NCBI GenBank assembly: GCA_026706075.1
Contig: JAPOZM010000074.1
Location: 1-64,000 of the forward strand
Length of the DNA stretch: 64,000 bases
Reading direction: 5' to 3'
DNA from: Gemmatimonadaceae bacterium
GTDB lineage: Bacteria > Latescibacterota > UBA2968 > UBA8231
The translations under genes and the position numbers were made by a program. Position 1 is the stretch's first letter. Each line of letters opens with the position of its first letter. Below the pieces are notes generated by a model. The model was not told the origin of the DNA and did no database searches. It was given only the letters and a program-made list of their open reading frames with translations. Positions 8,007-16,300 of the stretch are shown piece after piece.

Positions 8007-8609
8007 ATGTCTCAGGCACTTCAGTCAACAGCGACGCAACGCCTCGGGGCGCCACAAAGGCGCAGCGACGTGGATGGCCGTGTCCTTCTTGATCCGGTGG
8101 AAGGCGCGGACGCTGCCGTCCATCGAGCGTTGGAACGGAAGACCGGCGCCCCGACAACGGGCTCACCGGTCCAGGACAAGCAGAACGGGACTCTGTCGAG
8201 GCTTGCGGGTCCTGCAGGGGGCGGCAATGTACACACCCGGGTAGTGGATCTTGCGCGAGTGCCAGCACGTCCGTCGCCGCCTGTCACGCTTCACGCCCTG
8301 CAGGAGTGGGAGGGCTACATCACCGAGATAGGCGACTCCGAGGTCACGGCGAACCTGATCGACCTGACCGCCGGGGCAACCTATGCGGGAGAAGAAGCAA
8401 CGATTCCCCTGCAGGAAATCTCAGAAGCCGATGCTGCAAAGGTGCAGGTTGGGAGCATCTTCCGCTGGGTAATTGGCTACGAGCGCACAGGGGGAACGAA
8501 GAAGCGTGTCTCCCATATAGTATTCCGCGACCTCCCGGCGATGACCGAGTCCGATCTTCGAGACGGCGAGGAGTGGGCCCGCAGAATCCTGGCCGCCTTC
8601 AATCGGTGA
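8007..8609 (+). CDS. Unrecognised 200-aa protein, second gene of the cassette
   Basis: The N-terminal 90 residues look disordered (rich in Ala, Arg, Gly, Pro and Thr). The C-terminal half is compact: LQEWEGYITEIGDSEVTANL, then DAAKVQVGSIFRWVIGYERT and VSHIVFRDLPAMTESDL. I recall similar small conserved hypothetical domains next to MBL-fold hydrolases but know of no assigned function. ATG lies 2 nt after the preceding stop, and its own TGA overlaps the GTG start of the hydrolase. It may bind a partner through its folded C-terminal domain; this is inference. Confidence 0.7.
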   Translation: MSQALQSTATQRLGAPQRRSDVDGRVLLDPVEGADAAVHRALERKTGAPTTGSPVQDKQNGTLSRLAGPAGGGNVHTRVVDLARVPARPSPPVTLHALQEWEGYITEIGDSEVTANLIDLTAGATYAGEEATIPLQEISEADAAKVQVGSIFRWVIGYERTGGTKKRVSHIVFRDLPAMTESDLRDGEEWARRILAAFNR

Positions 8610-9697
8610 CCGAACCCGACAGAGCGGCAACTCCCCCCGACAAGGATGAGGTTGAGGTTGTGTTGCTTGGCCCCGGCTACGGGGAGAGCGTCGTCCTCCA
8701 TACGGGCCACGGTGGCTGGGTGATCGTCGACTCCTGCATCAACACTGAGGGACAACCTCGTGCCTTGGAGTATCTCGAGAGCGTCGGAGTAGACCCGGCG
8801 CAAAGGGTTGATCTCATCGTTGCGACGCACTGGCACGACGATCACATACGCGGAATGGCACGACTCGTCGAAGTCTGCAGCCAAGCCGAGTTTTGTTGTG
8901 CCAGTGCGCTCCTCACCGAGGAATTTCTCGCGGCTGCTGATGCCTTGGAAGCCCGCCATCTCTCCGCGGATGGGTCAGGAGTTCGGGAGCTTCACCGCGT
9001 ATTCACCTGGCTGGAGTCCAAAGCGTCGCCGCCCACCTTCGCCGCGGCCAACCGACGCATCCATCTGCGGAACCAGTGTGAAATCTGGTCGTTGTCTCCC
9101 GGTGACGCCGCTGTTCGGGACTTCCTGAGATCCGTGGGCAGTCTCCTCCCTGCTCCAGGTCGGACCAAGGCAAGGGTTCCATCGGTTTCCCCCAACGACC
9201 TCTCGGTCGTGCTGTGGATCGCGATTGGCAATCTGGCCTTGCTGCTCGGCTCGGACCTGGAAGCGCGCGGTTGGCTGGCGATCCTGGATAGTGAGGAGCG
9301 GCCGGCGGGGAAGGCGTCGCTCTTCAAGGTTCCCCACCATGGATCGGCGGACGCATATGAGCCCCAGGTGTGGAGGCAGATGCTGGATCGCGATCCCTTC
9401 GCGGTACTGACCCCCTGGCAGAGGGGGATTCGCTCCCTGCCAAGCCGGAGTGATGTGCAGCGCATCCTTGCACACACGAGGCACGCCTATTCCACCTCGA
9501 GTGGCCGTTTGAGGAGTCGCAGTCGCAGACGCGGAAGCATGGTGGATCGATCCATTCGGGGGGCGGGAATAAGGGTTCGGCGGCTTGAGATGCGCGCCCC
9601 CGCGATCCGTCTGCGATGCCCGATCGGCTCTGAGGACCGCTGGAGGGTTCAGACCTTCGGGACCGCATGTCATCTCGAGGAGTTCTCCGGTCCCTGA
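8606..9697 (+). CDS. MBL-fold metallo-hydrolase (ComEC/Rec2-like), third gene of the cassette
   Basis: 363-aa metallo-beta-lactamase-fold protein. GPGYGESVVLHTGHGGWVIV opens the fold; the dinuclear zinc site is shown by THWHDDH (H75, H77, D79, H80), the bridging Asp by LLLGSDLEARG and the late histidines by VPHHGSADAY. This arrangement is closest to the soluble beta-lactamase-like domain of ComEC-type proteins, some of which are nucleases or phosphodiesterases. The GTG start overlaps the previous stop (GTGA). The basic C-terminal tail (RLRSRSRRRGS onward) is poorly conserved-looking and may be partly degenerate. Confidence 0.8.
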   Translation: MTEPDRAATPPDKDEVEVVLLGPGYGESVVLHTGHGGWVIVDSCINTEGQPRALEYLESVGVDPAQRVDLIVATHWHDDHIRGMARLVEVCSQAEFCCASALLTEEFLAAADALEARHLSADGSGVRELHRVFTWLESKASPPTFAAANRRIHLRNQCEIWSLSPGDAAVRDFLRSVGSLLPAPGRTKARVPSVSPNDLSVVLWIAIGNLALLLGSDLEARGWLAILDSEERPAGKASLFKVPHHGSADAYEPQVWRQMLDRDPFAVLTPWQRGIRSLPSRSDVQRILAHTRHAYSTSSGRLRSRSRRRGSMVDRSIRGAGIRVRRLEMRAPAIRLRCPIGSEDRWRVQTFGTACHLEEFSGP

Positions 9698-9728
9698 GGT
9701 GCGCAGGACCTCCTGACAGACCCCGGCC

Positions 9729-9773
9729 TTGCCAACAGGTTCGTTGCCAACGTGCCTGTTGCCAACAAATGCG
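9729..9773 (+). repeat. Three 15-bp tandem units sharing TTGCCAAC
   Basis: TTGCCAAC recurs at 9729, 9744 and 9759, exactly 15 nt apart, with variable 7-nt spacers. It lies just beyond the MBL gene, at the right boundary of the lower-G+C island. An ATG-started frame (9667-9876, 69 codons) spans it and ends in VLDAVVCRLREIADLIDKHR, which could be a gene fragment. Confidence 0.6.
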
Positions 9774-9887
9774 TTGGGATGGACGGTGTCCGCTGGTCGA
9801 GTACGACGCTGTCCTCGATGCCGTGGTATGCCGCCTCCGAGAAATCGCAGATCTCATCGACAAGCACCGCTCCTGACCCACCCCCCC

Positions 9888-11030
9888 TCACTCCCACCCC
9901 CCCTCCGCCGCCAGCACCTTCACCGCCTCCACCAGCGCATCCAGCTCCGCCTCGCTGATGTAGAACGCCACCGAGATCCGGACGCCGCTCGGGTCGGTCA
10001 GGTAGGTGGCCCGCTGCACGATCTGCCAGCGCTCCTTGAGCGCCGTCGAGACCTGGCCGCCGTCGACGCCTTCGATGGCGAAGGTCACGGTGCCGGTCTG
10101 CGAGTCGGGGCGCCGTGAGCTGAGGACGAGCACGCCGGGCACGGCGTCGAAGCTCGCCTTGAGGGCCTCCGCCTTGCGGGCGGACTCCCGCTGGATCGCC
10201 TCGACGCCGCCGAAGCTCTCCATGAGGTCGATCGTCGCCGCCACGCCGGCGTAGAGGGCGTAGGCGGGGGTGCTGGTGACGTACTGGGCGGCGCCGGCCT
10301 CGGGATCGTGGGGTCGGAGGAGGGGTTTCAGGCCCTGGCGCGCCTCCTCGCTGACGTAGAGGAAGCCCGTACCGATGGGGCCGAGCATCCACTTGTAGCA
10401 GTTCGAGGCGTAGTAGTCGCAGCCCATCTCGCCGAGGTCCACGGGGATCTGGGCCACGGCGTGGCAGCCGTCCCACAGGGTCGGGACGCCCCGCTCCCGG
10501 GCCAGCCGGCAGATCTCCTCCGCCGGCACCACCAGGCCGGTGTCGGTGGTGACGTGGCTCATGCAGATCAGGCGGGTGCGCGGCGTCAGGGCTTCCCCCG
10601 TGCGCTCCAGCACGACGGCGGGGTCGTGGTCGATCTCCACGCTCTTGAGGACGACGCCGTAGCGCTCCTGAAGGCCGATGACGGCCTGGTGCGGGACCGG
10701 GTGCTCCTCGCTGGTGATCAGCACCTCGTCGCCCGGCTCCCACGACAGGCCGCCGATGACCGCCGCGAGGCCGTCGGCGGTGCTCACGGTGAGGGTGATC
10801 TCGCTCTCCGCCGCCCCGAGGAAGGCGGCGAGCCTCGCCCGCGCCGTGTCGGCCGCCTGGTGCGTCAGGGTATACCACTCGATGGGCGGCACGTGTTCCT
10901 CGTAGAGCTGGTCGAAGCCGGCCTGGACGGCCGCGTGCACCTCCCTGGACGGCAGCCCGACGCCGCCGGTGTTGAGCTGGATCCCCCGGCTCAGCCCGGG
11001 GTAGTGGGCGCGGATCTCCTCGAGGTTCAC
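9888..11030 (-). CDS. Class V aminotransferase (isopenicillin-N epimerase / cysteine desulfurase-like)
   Basis: 380-aa PLP-dependent enzyme of fold type I. The PLP-binding lysine is in SNCYKWMLGPIGTGFLY, the Asp that contacts the pyridine ring in LWDGCHAVAQ and the conserved His in MSHVTTDTG. The N-terminus LNTGGVGLPSREV is typical of the CefD/SufS-like branch. The GTG start at 11030 overlaps the stop of the ceramidase-like gene by 4 nt (GTGA), so both are one transcription unit. Substrate unknown; an amino-acid epimerase, lyase or aminotransferase role is possible. Confidence 0.88.
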   Translation of the reverse strand: MNLEEIRAHYPGLSRGIQLNTGGVGLPSREVHAAVQAGFDQLYEEHVPPIEWYTLTHQAADTARARLAAFLGAAESEITLTVSTADGLAAVIGGLSWEPGDEVLITSEEHPVPHQAVIGLQERYGVVLKSVEIDHDPAVVLERTGEALTPRTRLICMSHVTTDTGLVVPAEEICRLARERGVPTLWDGCHAVAQIPVDLGEMGCDYYASNCYKWMLGPIGTGFLYVSEEARQGLKPLLRPHDPEAGAAQYVTSTPAYALYAGVAATIDLMESFGGVEAIQRESARKAEALKASFDAVPGVLVLSSRRPDSQTGTVTFAIEGVDGGQVSTALKERWQIVQRATYLTDPSGVRISVAFYISEAELDALVEAVKVLAAEGGWE

Positions 11031-12484
11031 GGGTCCTGCCTCCTTGTGGTGAGCTCTTCCACCGCTTCGGTCATCGCTTCGAGGACCGCCTCCAGGCAGC
11101 CGGGCGCCAGGCACGAGGGCTCCTCCTGGTAGAGCCCGAGGCCGTAGCGGTCCCGCGGCAGCAGGTAGGCCAGCTGCGGGGTCCCGGCCACCGGCGAGAT
11201 CAGCACCGGCCGCCCGGGGAAGCGCCGCCGCAGCTCGCCGGCCAGCAGGCTGTAGGGCTCGGCGGCGCAGGTGATCCAGAGGGCGTCCCCCATCTCGTGG
11301 ACCGAGAACCGGTACGGACAGCGGTCGCCCGGCGGCAGCTCGGCTAGCCTCCGCAGCCAGCGGCGGCAGCGCTCGGCACGGGCCCCGGCGTCGCGCGCGG
11401 CCAGCGTGTCGCCGGCTTCGTCGGCTCGGGCCTGCTCCCCCGTGTGGCGGTCGAGGTCCGCCCTCAGCTGATCAGCGTCGGGCAGCGCCTTGAAGGGCAG
11501 GTCGATCTCGAAGGGGCCGCCCGACCAGCGGCGCACTGCCTCGGCGCGGGGGTCGTCGAAGGGAGTCCACGCCCAGGTGCCGATGGTGGCGCCGGAGAGG
11601 ACCGGCCCCTGGTAGGCGAAGTCGTGTCCCGGCGGGCCCAAGCCGGCGAGGGCCGACAGGGCGGCGAAGCCCAGCTGCCGGCCGTTGCGGTCGGCCACCT
11701 CGGTCTCGCCCGTGAAGCCGTCCCGGGGCCCCAGCTCGCCGCACAGGCCCTGGAAGTAGACGCAAGGGGTGCCGGTGTGATCGCTCACCACCTCGCGGGC
11801 GGCGCCGACGAAGTCGGGGCTCAGGAGGCTGTTGTCCCACGCCAGAGTCGTGGGGTGGCAGGCGTAGTGCAGGAGGTGCAGGCGGGGGGTGCCGTCGGGG
11901 GCGGTGACCCGCGCCGCCACCACCAGGTCCTCGGCGCTCTCGTCGGGGTTGAAGCCGGTGACCCGGAGGTCCCGCTCCTCGTCGTGGTAGTCGCGGTTGC
12001 CGGCCATGCTGCAGCGGCCTTCGGCGTAGGTGACCACGGCCTCGTCCAGGTCCTCAAGGGCGGCCCGGGCGAGGGAGGCGAGGGTTTCCCCGAGACCCGC
12101 CAGGTAGGGCTCGATCAACTCGCCGCCGGGCAGGGGAATGCGGTCGGGCGTGAGGAACCCGGCTGCGTGGGTGTGGGAGAAGGTGACGTGGACGCGGTCC
12201 CGGTCGACGGCGGCGGCTCTCACCAGGCCGGCCACGGCCGCGTCGGTCTGGCCATCGTCGAGGAGCACGTGGTCGAGCTGCACGCGCACCAGGCGCTCCT
12301 CAGGCCGGTCCACGGGCTCGAGGACGAGCACGTCCGCCAGCAGCGGCCGGTGGACGCCGGTGGCGCGGTCGTGGCGGGCGGCGCCCCACATGCGGTGGTA
12401 GATACCCACGGGCGGGGTGATGTCGCCCTGGGCGTGGCCGAGGCGCAGCACCGACGTGGGCGTGGGAACGAGCGTCGTCGACAT
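11027..12484 (-). CDS. Neutral/alkaline ceramidase N-terminal-domain-like protein
   Basis: 485-aa protein related to the zinc-dependent catalytic domain of neutral ceramidases. Seen: RLGHAQGDITPPVG at the N-terminus, VTFSHTHAAGF (metal-binding His pair), MAGNRD, HYACHPTTL and YFQGLCGELGPRD. It has no signal peptide, unlike secreted ceramidases, and lacks the ceramidase C-terminal immunoglobulin-like domain, so the substrate is probably not ceramide. GGAGGG precedes the ATG. Coupling to a PLP enzyme suggests metabolism of an amino compound (inference). Confidence 0.75.
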   Translation of the reverse strand: MSTTLVPTPTSVLRLGHAQGDITPPVGIYHRMWGAARHDRATGVHRPLLADVLVLEPVDRPEERLVRVQLDHVLLDDGQTDAAVAGLVRAAAVDRDRVHVTFSHTHAAGFLTPDRIPLPGGELIEPYLAGLGETLASLARAALEDLDEAVVTYAEGRCSMAGNRDYHDEERDLRVTGFNPDESAEDLVVAARVTAPDGTPRLHLLHYACHPTTLAWDNSLLSPDFVGAAREVVSDHTGTPCVYFQGLCGELGPRDGFTGETEVADRNGRQLGFAALSALAGLGPPGHDFAYQGPVLSGATIGTWAWTPFDDPRAEAVRRWSGGPFEIDLPFKALPDADQLRADLDRHTGEQARADEAGDTLAARDAGARAERCRRWLRRLAELPPGDRCPYRFSVHEMGDALWITCAAEPYSLLAGELRRRFPGRPVLISPVAGTPQLAYLLPRDRYGLGLYQEEPSCLAPGCLEAVLEAMTEAVEELTTRRQDP

Positions 12485-12543
12485 GGGATCCCTCCGGCTC
12501 CGGGCGGCTCAAGCTGTGGCGGCGGTTCGATCGTGGCAATAGC

Positions 12544-13392
12544 ATGAAGACCATGCCCGAGCCCGTGGATCACCTGATCTTCCTCATCCACCCGTGCTGC
12601 TACGAGCCGATCGAGGCCGAGCGCATCCGGCGGGAGGGGATGCAGCTCTTCCTCGAGAGGGAGGAGGAGGTGAAGGCGCGCTGGCTGGCCGATCTCGCCG
12701 GACGGGGCGAGGGCACCCTCTTCGCGCAGCTCGGGGGGCCGGGGTACCTGCGCGACGCGGCGGCGGAGTCCCTCGGCGAGGGCGGGGCCCTGCAGCTGCG
12801 GAGCCCCTTCCCCGAGAGCGGCGATCTGGACGAGTACTACCTGCGCCTGAAGGACGAGATCCTGGAGCACCTGCGGCGCCACGCTCTCACCCTCGACCCC
12901 GCGGCGGCGACCTCCGAGCTGTGGGGCGAGTCCTTCGAGGGCTGCGTCCCCGGTTACGGCGGCGCCTTCGCCCATCACCTGGGGCTTGCCCGGGCGCCGC
13001 GCATGCGCTTCGAGATGACCGTGTACGACTCCCGCTTCCTGCACCGGGCGCGCCGCTGGGAGCCCCTGGCCCTGCCCGGCAGCGATGTCGAGGCCTGGCT
13101 CTTCGAGTGCCACGACGGCACCGGCGCCGCCACCTTCCAGCCGCGCCTGACGCCGCAGTGGCTGGACGGCCGTCGCCTGCGCCTGAGGCTGAACGACCGC
13201 CGCCACCAGCTCTGCGACAAGCAGGGCCACGCCGTCTGGCCGGTGGCCCCGTGGGAGAAGGGGAAGCCGGAGCGCGAGCACGTGGTCACCGTGGCCGTGA
13301 AGGAGTGGATCAACCGCTGGGTGCGGGGCGTGGGCACCGGCATCGACGAGTTCCGCGCCGTCGTCGAGGCGGCGCGCCTGGCGGCCCCGTGA
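12544..13392 (+). CDS. Unrecognised 282-aa soluble protein coupled to the Lhr-type helicase
   Basis: No family recognised. The protein starts MKTMPEPVDHLIFLIHPCCY and is rich in charged residues and Trp; segments such as LFAQLGGPGYLRDAA and SELWGESFEGCVPGYGGAF look structured. Neither signal peptide nor membrane helix is present. Its TGA overlaps the GTG of the downstream helicase (GTGA), so the two are translated together, which might imply a shared process, but the helicase is far larger and this may only be local packing. No Shine-Dalgarno site is seen before the ATG at 12544. Confidence 0.75.
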   Translation: MKTMPEPVDHLIFLIHPCCYEPIEAERIRREGMQLFLEREEEVKARWLADLAGRGEGTLFAQLGGPGYLRDAAAESLGEGGALQLRSPFPESGDLDEYYLRLKDEILEHLRRHALTLDPAAATSELWGESFEGCVPGYGGAFAHHLGLARAPRMRFEMTVYDSRFLHRARRWEPLALPGSDVEAWLFECHDGTGAATFQPRLTPQWLDGRRLRLRLNDRRHQLCDKQGHAVWPVAPWEKGKPEREHVVTVAVKEWINRWVRGVGTGIDEFRAVVEAARLAAP

Positions 13393-16300
13393 GCGGCGCC
13401 GCGCCCCCGGGGACGGAGGAAGCCCTCGAGCTGTTCCACCCCCTGGTGCGGCGGTGGTTCGCCGAGCGCGTCGGCGAGCCGACCGACGTGCAGGCCGCCG
13501 CCTGGCCGCGCATCGCCGCCGGCGAGCACCTGCTGGTCACGGCGCCCACCGGCTCGGGCAAAACCCTCACCGCCTTCCTGTGGGCCCTCGACCGGCTGGT
13601 CCGCGGCGACTGGCCCGAGGGCGCCACCAGCGTCCTCTACGTCTCACCCCTGAAGGCGCTCAACAACGACATCCAGCGCAACCTCCTGGGGCCGCTGGAG
13701 GAGCTGCGGCAGCGCTTCCAGGCCGCCGGCGAGCCCTTCCCCGCCATCCGCGCCCTCACCCGCTCGGGGGACACGCCCCAGGAGGACCGGCGCCGCATGC
13801 TGCGCCAGCCGCCGGAGATCCTCATCACCACCCCGGAGTCGCTGAACCTGCTGCTCTCCTCGCAGGGGGGGCGGGGCCTGCTCACCAGCCTGCGGTGCGT
13901 CATCCTCGACGAGATCCACGGCGTGGTCGGCAGCAAGCGCGGCGTCCACCTGATCACCGCCGTCGACCGCCTGGTGCGCCTCTCGGGGGAGTTCCAGCGG
14001 ATCTCCCTGTCGGCGACGGTGCGGCCCCTGGATCGGGTGGCGGCCTTCGTCGGCGGCTTCCGGCGCCTGCCAGGGCGGGGCGGCGAGCGCTACGAGCCGC
14101 GGCCGGTGGCGGTCCTGCGCTCGGCGGCGTCCAAGCGCTACGACGTCTCCGTGCGCTTCCCCGAGGCCGCCGACGCCGAGGGGGAGAATCAGGACGACTC
14201 GATCTGGCCGGCCATGGCCGAGGCCTTCGAGGAGATCATCGCCGGCAACCGCTCGACCCTGCTCTTCGTCAACGCCCGCCGCCTGTGCGAGAAGATCACC
14301 CGCTTCCTCAACGAGGGCCGCGAGCAGCCCCTGGCCTACGCCCATCACGGCTCCCTGTCGCGAGAGATCCGCGAGGTCGTGGAGCGCCGCCTGAAGGAGG
14401 GGGAGCTCAAGGCGATCGTGGCCACCAACTCCCTCGAGATGGGCATCGACATCGGCTCCCTCGACGAGGTCGTCCTCGTGCAGTCGCCGCCCTCGGTCTC
14501 CTCCGCCGTGCAGCGCGCCGGCCGCGCCGGTCACCAGGTCGGCGAGGTGAGCAAGGCCACCCTCTACCCCACCCACGGCCACGACTTCCTCGAGGCGGCG
14601 GTCCTGGCCGGCCAGATCGACGCCCACGACATCGAGGAGATCCGCCCCGTCACCGGCGCCCTCGACGTCCTCGCCCAGGTGCTCGTCTCCATGGCCGGCA
14701 CCGAGAGCTGGGATCTCGACGAGCTCTACGACGAGATCCGCGCCAGCTTCCCCTACCGCCACCTGGCCCGCCGGCAGTTCGACCTCGTCGTCGACATGCT
14801 CGCCGGCCGCTACGCCGGCAGCCGGGTGCGCGACCTGAGGCCGCGCCTGACCGTGGACCGCCTCGACAACACGGTGGAGGCCCGCCGGGGGGCGATGAGC
14901 CAGCTCTACATGTCGGGCGGCACGATCCCCGACCGCGGCCTCTTCAACCTGCGCCTGGAGGGCTCGGGCGCGAAGCTGGGCGAGCTGGACGAGGAGTTCG
15001 TGTGGGAGTCCTCCGAGGGGCAGTCCTTCACCCTGGGCACCCAGAACTGGACGATCCGCAAGATCACCCACAACGACGTCCTGGTGAGCCCGGCGCCGGC
15101 CCGCACCGTGGACCTGCCCTTCTGGAAGGGGGAGGGCGCCAACCGCGACTTCCACTTCTCCAGCGCCATCGGCGGTTTCCTCGAGGATGCCGAGGCCTCC
15201 CTCGAGAGCCCCGCCTTCCGGGAGCGGCTTACCGCCCGCCATCACATGGACGAGACCGCCGCCGGCCAGCTCCTCGACTTCCTGCGGCGCCAGCGCGAGG
15301 CCACCGGCGCCCCCCTGCCCCACCGCCATCACCTGCTGGTGGAGCACGTCGCCTCGGCGCCGGGGGGATACATGGGCAGCCAGGTGGTCCTCCACACGTT
15401 CTGGGGGGGGCGCGTCAACCAGCCCTTCTCCATGGCCCTCGACGCCGCCTGGGAGGAGCGCTTCGGCGGCCGCATCGAGGTCTATCCCTCCAACGACTGC
15501 ATCGTCCTCGTCCTGCCCGCCGAGACCGGCTCCGAGGAGATCCTCAGCCTCGTCACCTCCGCCCGCGTCGAGGAGCTGCTGCGCCAGCGGCTCGAGGCCT
15601 CGGGCTACTTCGGGGCCCGCTTCCGCGAGTGCGCCCAGCGCGCCCTGCTGCTGACCCGGCGCAGCCTGACCGAGCGCATGCCCCTGTGGCTGAGCCGCCT
15701 GCGCTCGCAGCGGCTCCTCGACACGGTCATGCGCTACGAGGACTTCCCCATCCTCGTCGAGGCCTGGCGCGCCTGCCTGCAGGACGGCTTCGACCTGCCC
15801 GCCCTGCGGCTCGTCCTCTCCGAGCTGGAGTCCGGCGCCATCGAGTGGTCGGAGTGCCGCACCAGCCGCCCGAGCCCGTTCTCCCGCTCCGTCGCCTGGG
15901 GGCAGGTCAACGAGTACATGTACGCCGGCGACGCCGCCGCCGGCCGCCAGACCTCGGAGCTGCGCTCCGACCTGCTCCGCGAGGTCGTCTTCACCCCCGA
16001 CCTGCGGCCCACCCTGCCGGCCCACGTGGTGAGGCGGTTCGAGGAGAAGCGCCAGCGCCTGCACCCGGGGTACGCCCCGTCCGAGGCGCGGGAGCTTGTC
16101 GACTGGGTCGACGAACGTCTCCTGATCCCGTGGAAGGAGTGGGAGGCCCTCCTCGGCGGCGCGGCGCGGGACTCGGCCGATGCCGGGGGGGAGGGATGGA
16201 TGGAGGAGGCCGCCTGGAGGGGGAGGATCGTGCGCATCGAGGCCGAGGCCCTCGCCGGGCCGGTGGCCGCCGCCCGGCAGGCCTTGGAGCGGCTGGCCGT

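Noticed and set aside
13644..16064. 806-codon minus-strand open frame inside the Lhr gene
   Set aside because: Antisense shadow; no conserved features and the sense strand encodes an unmistakable helicase.
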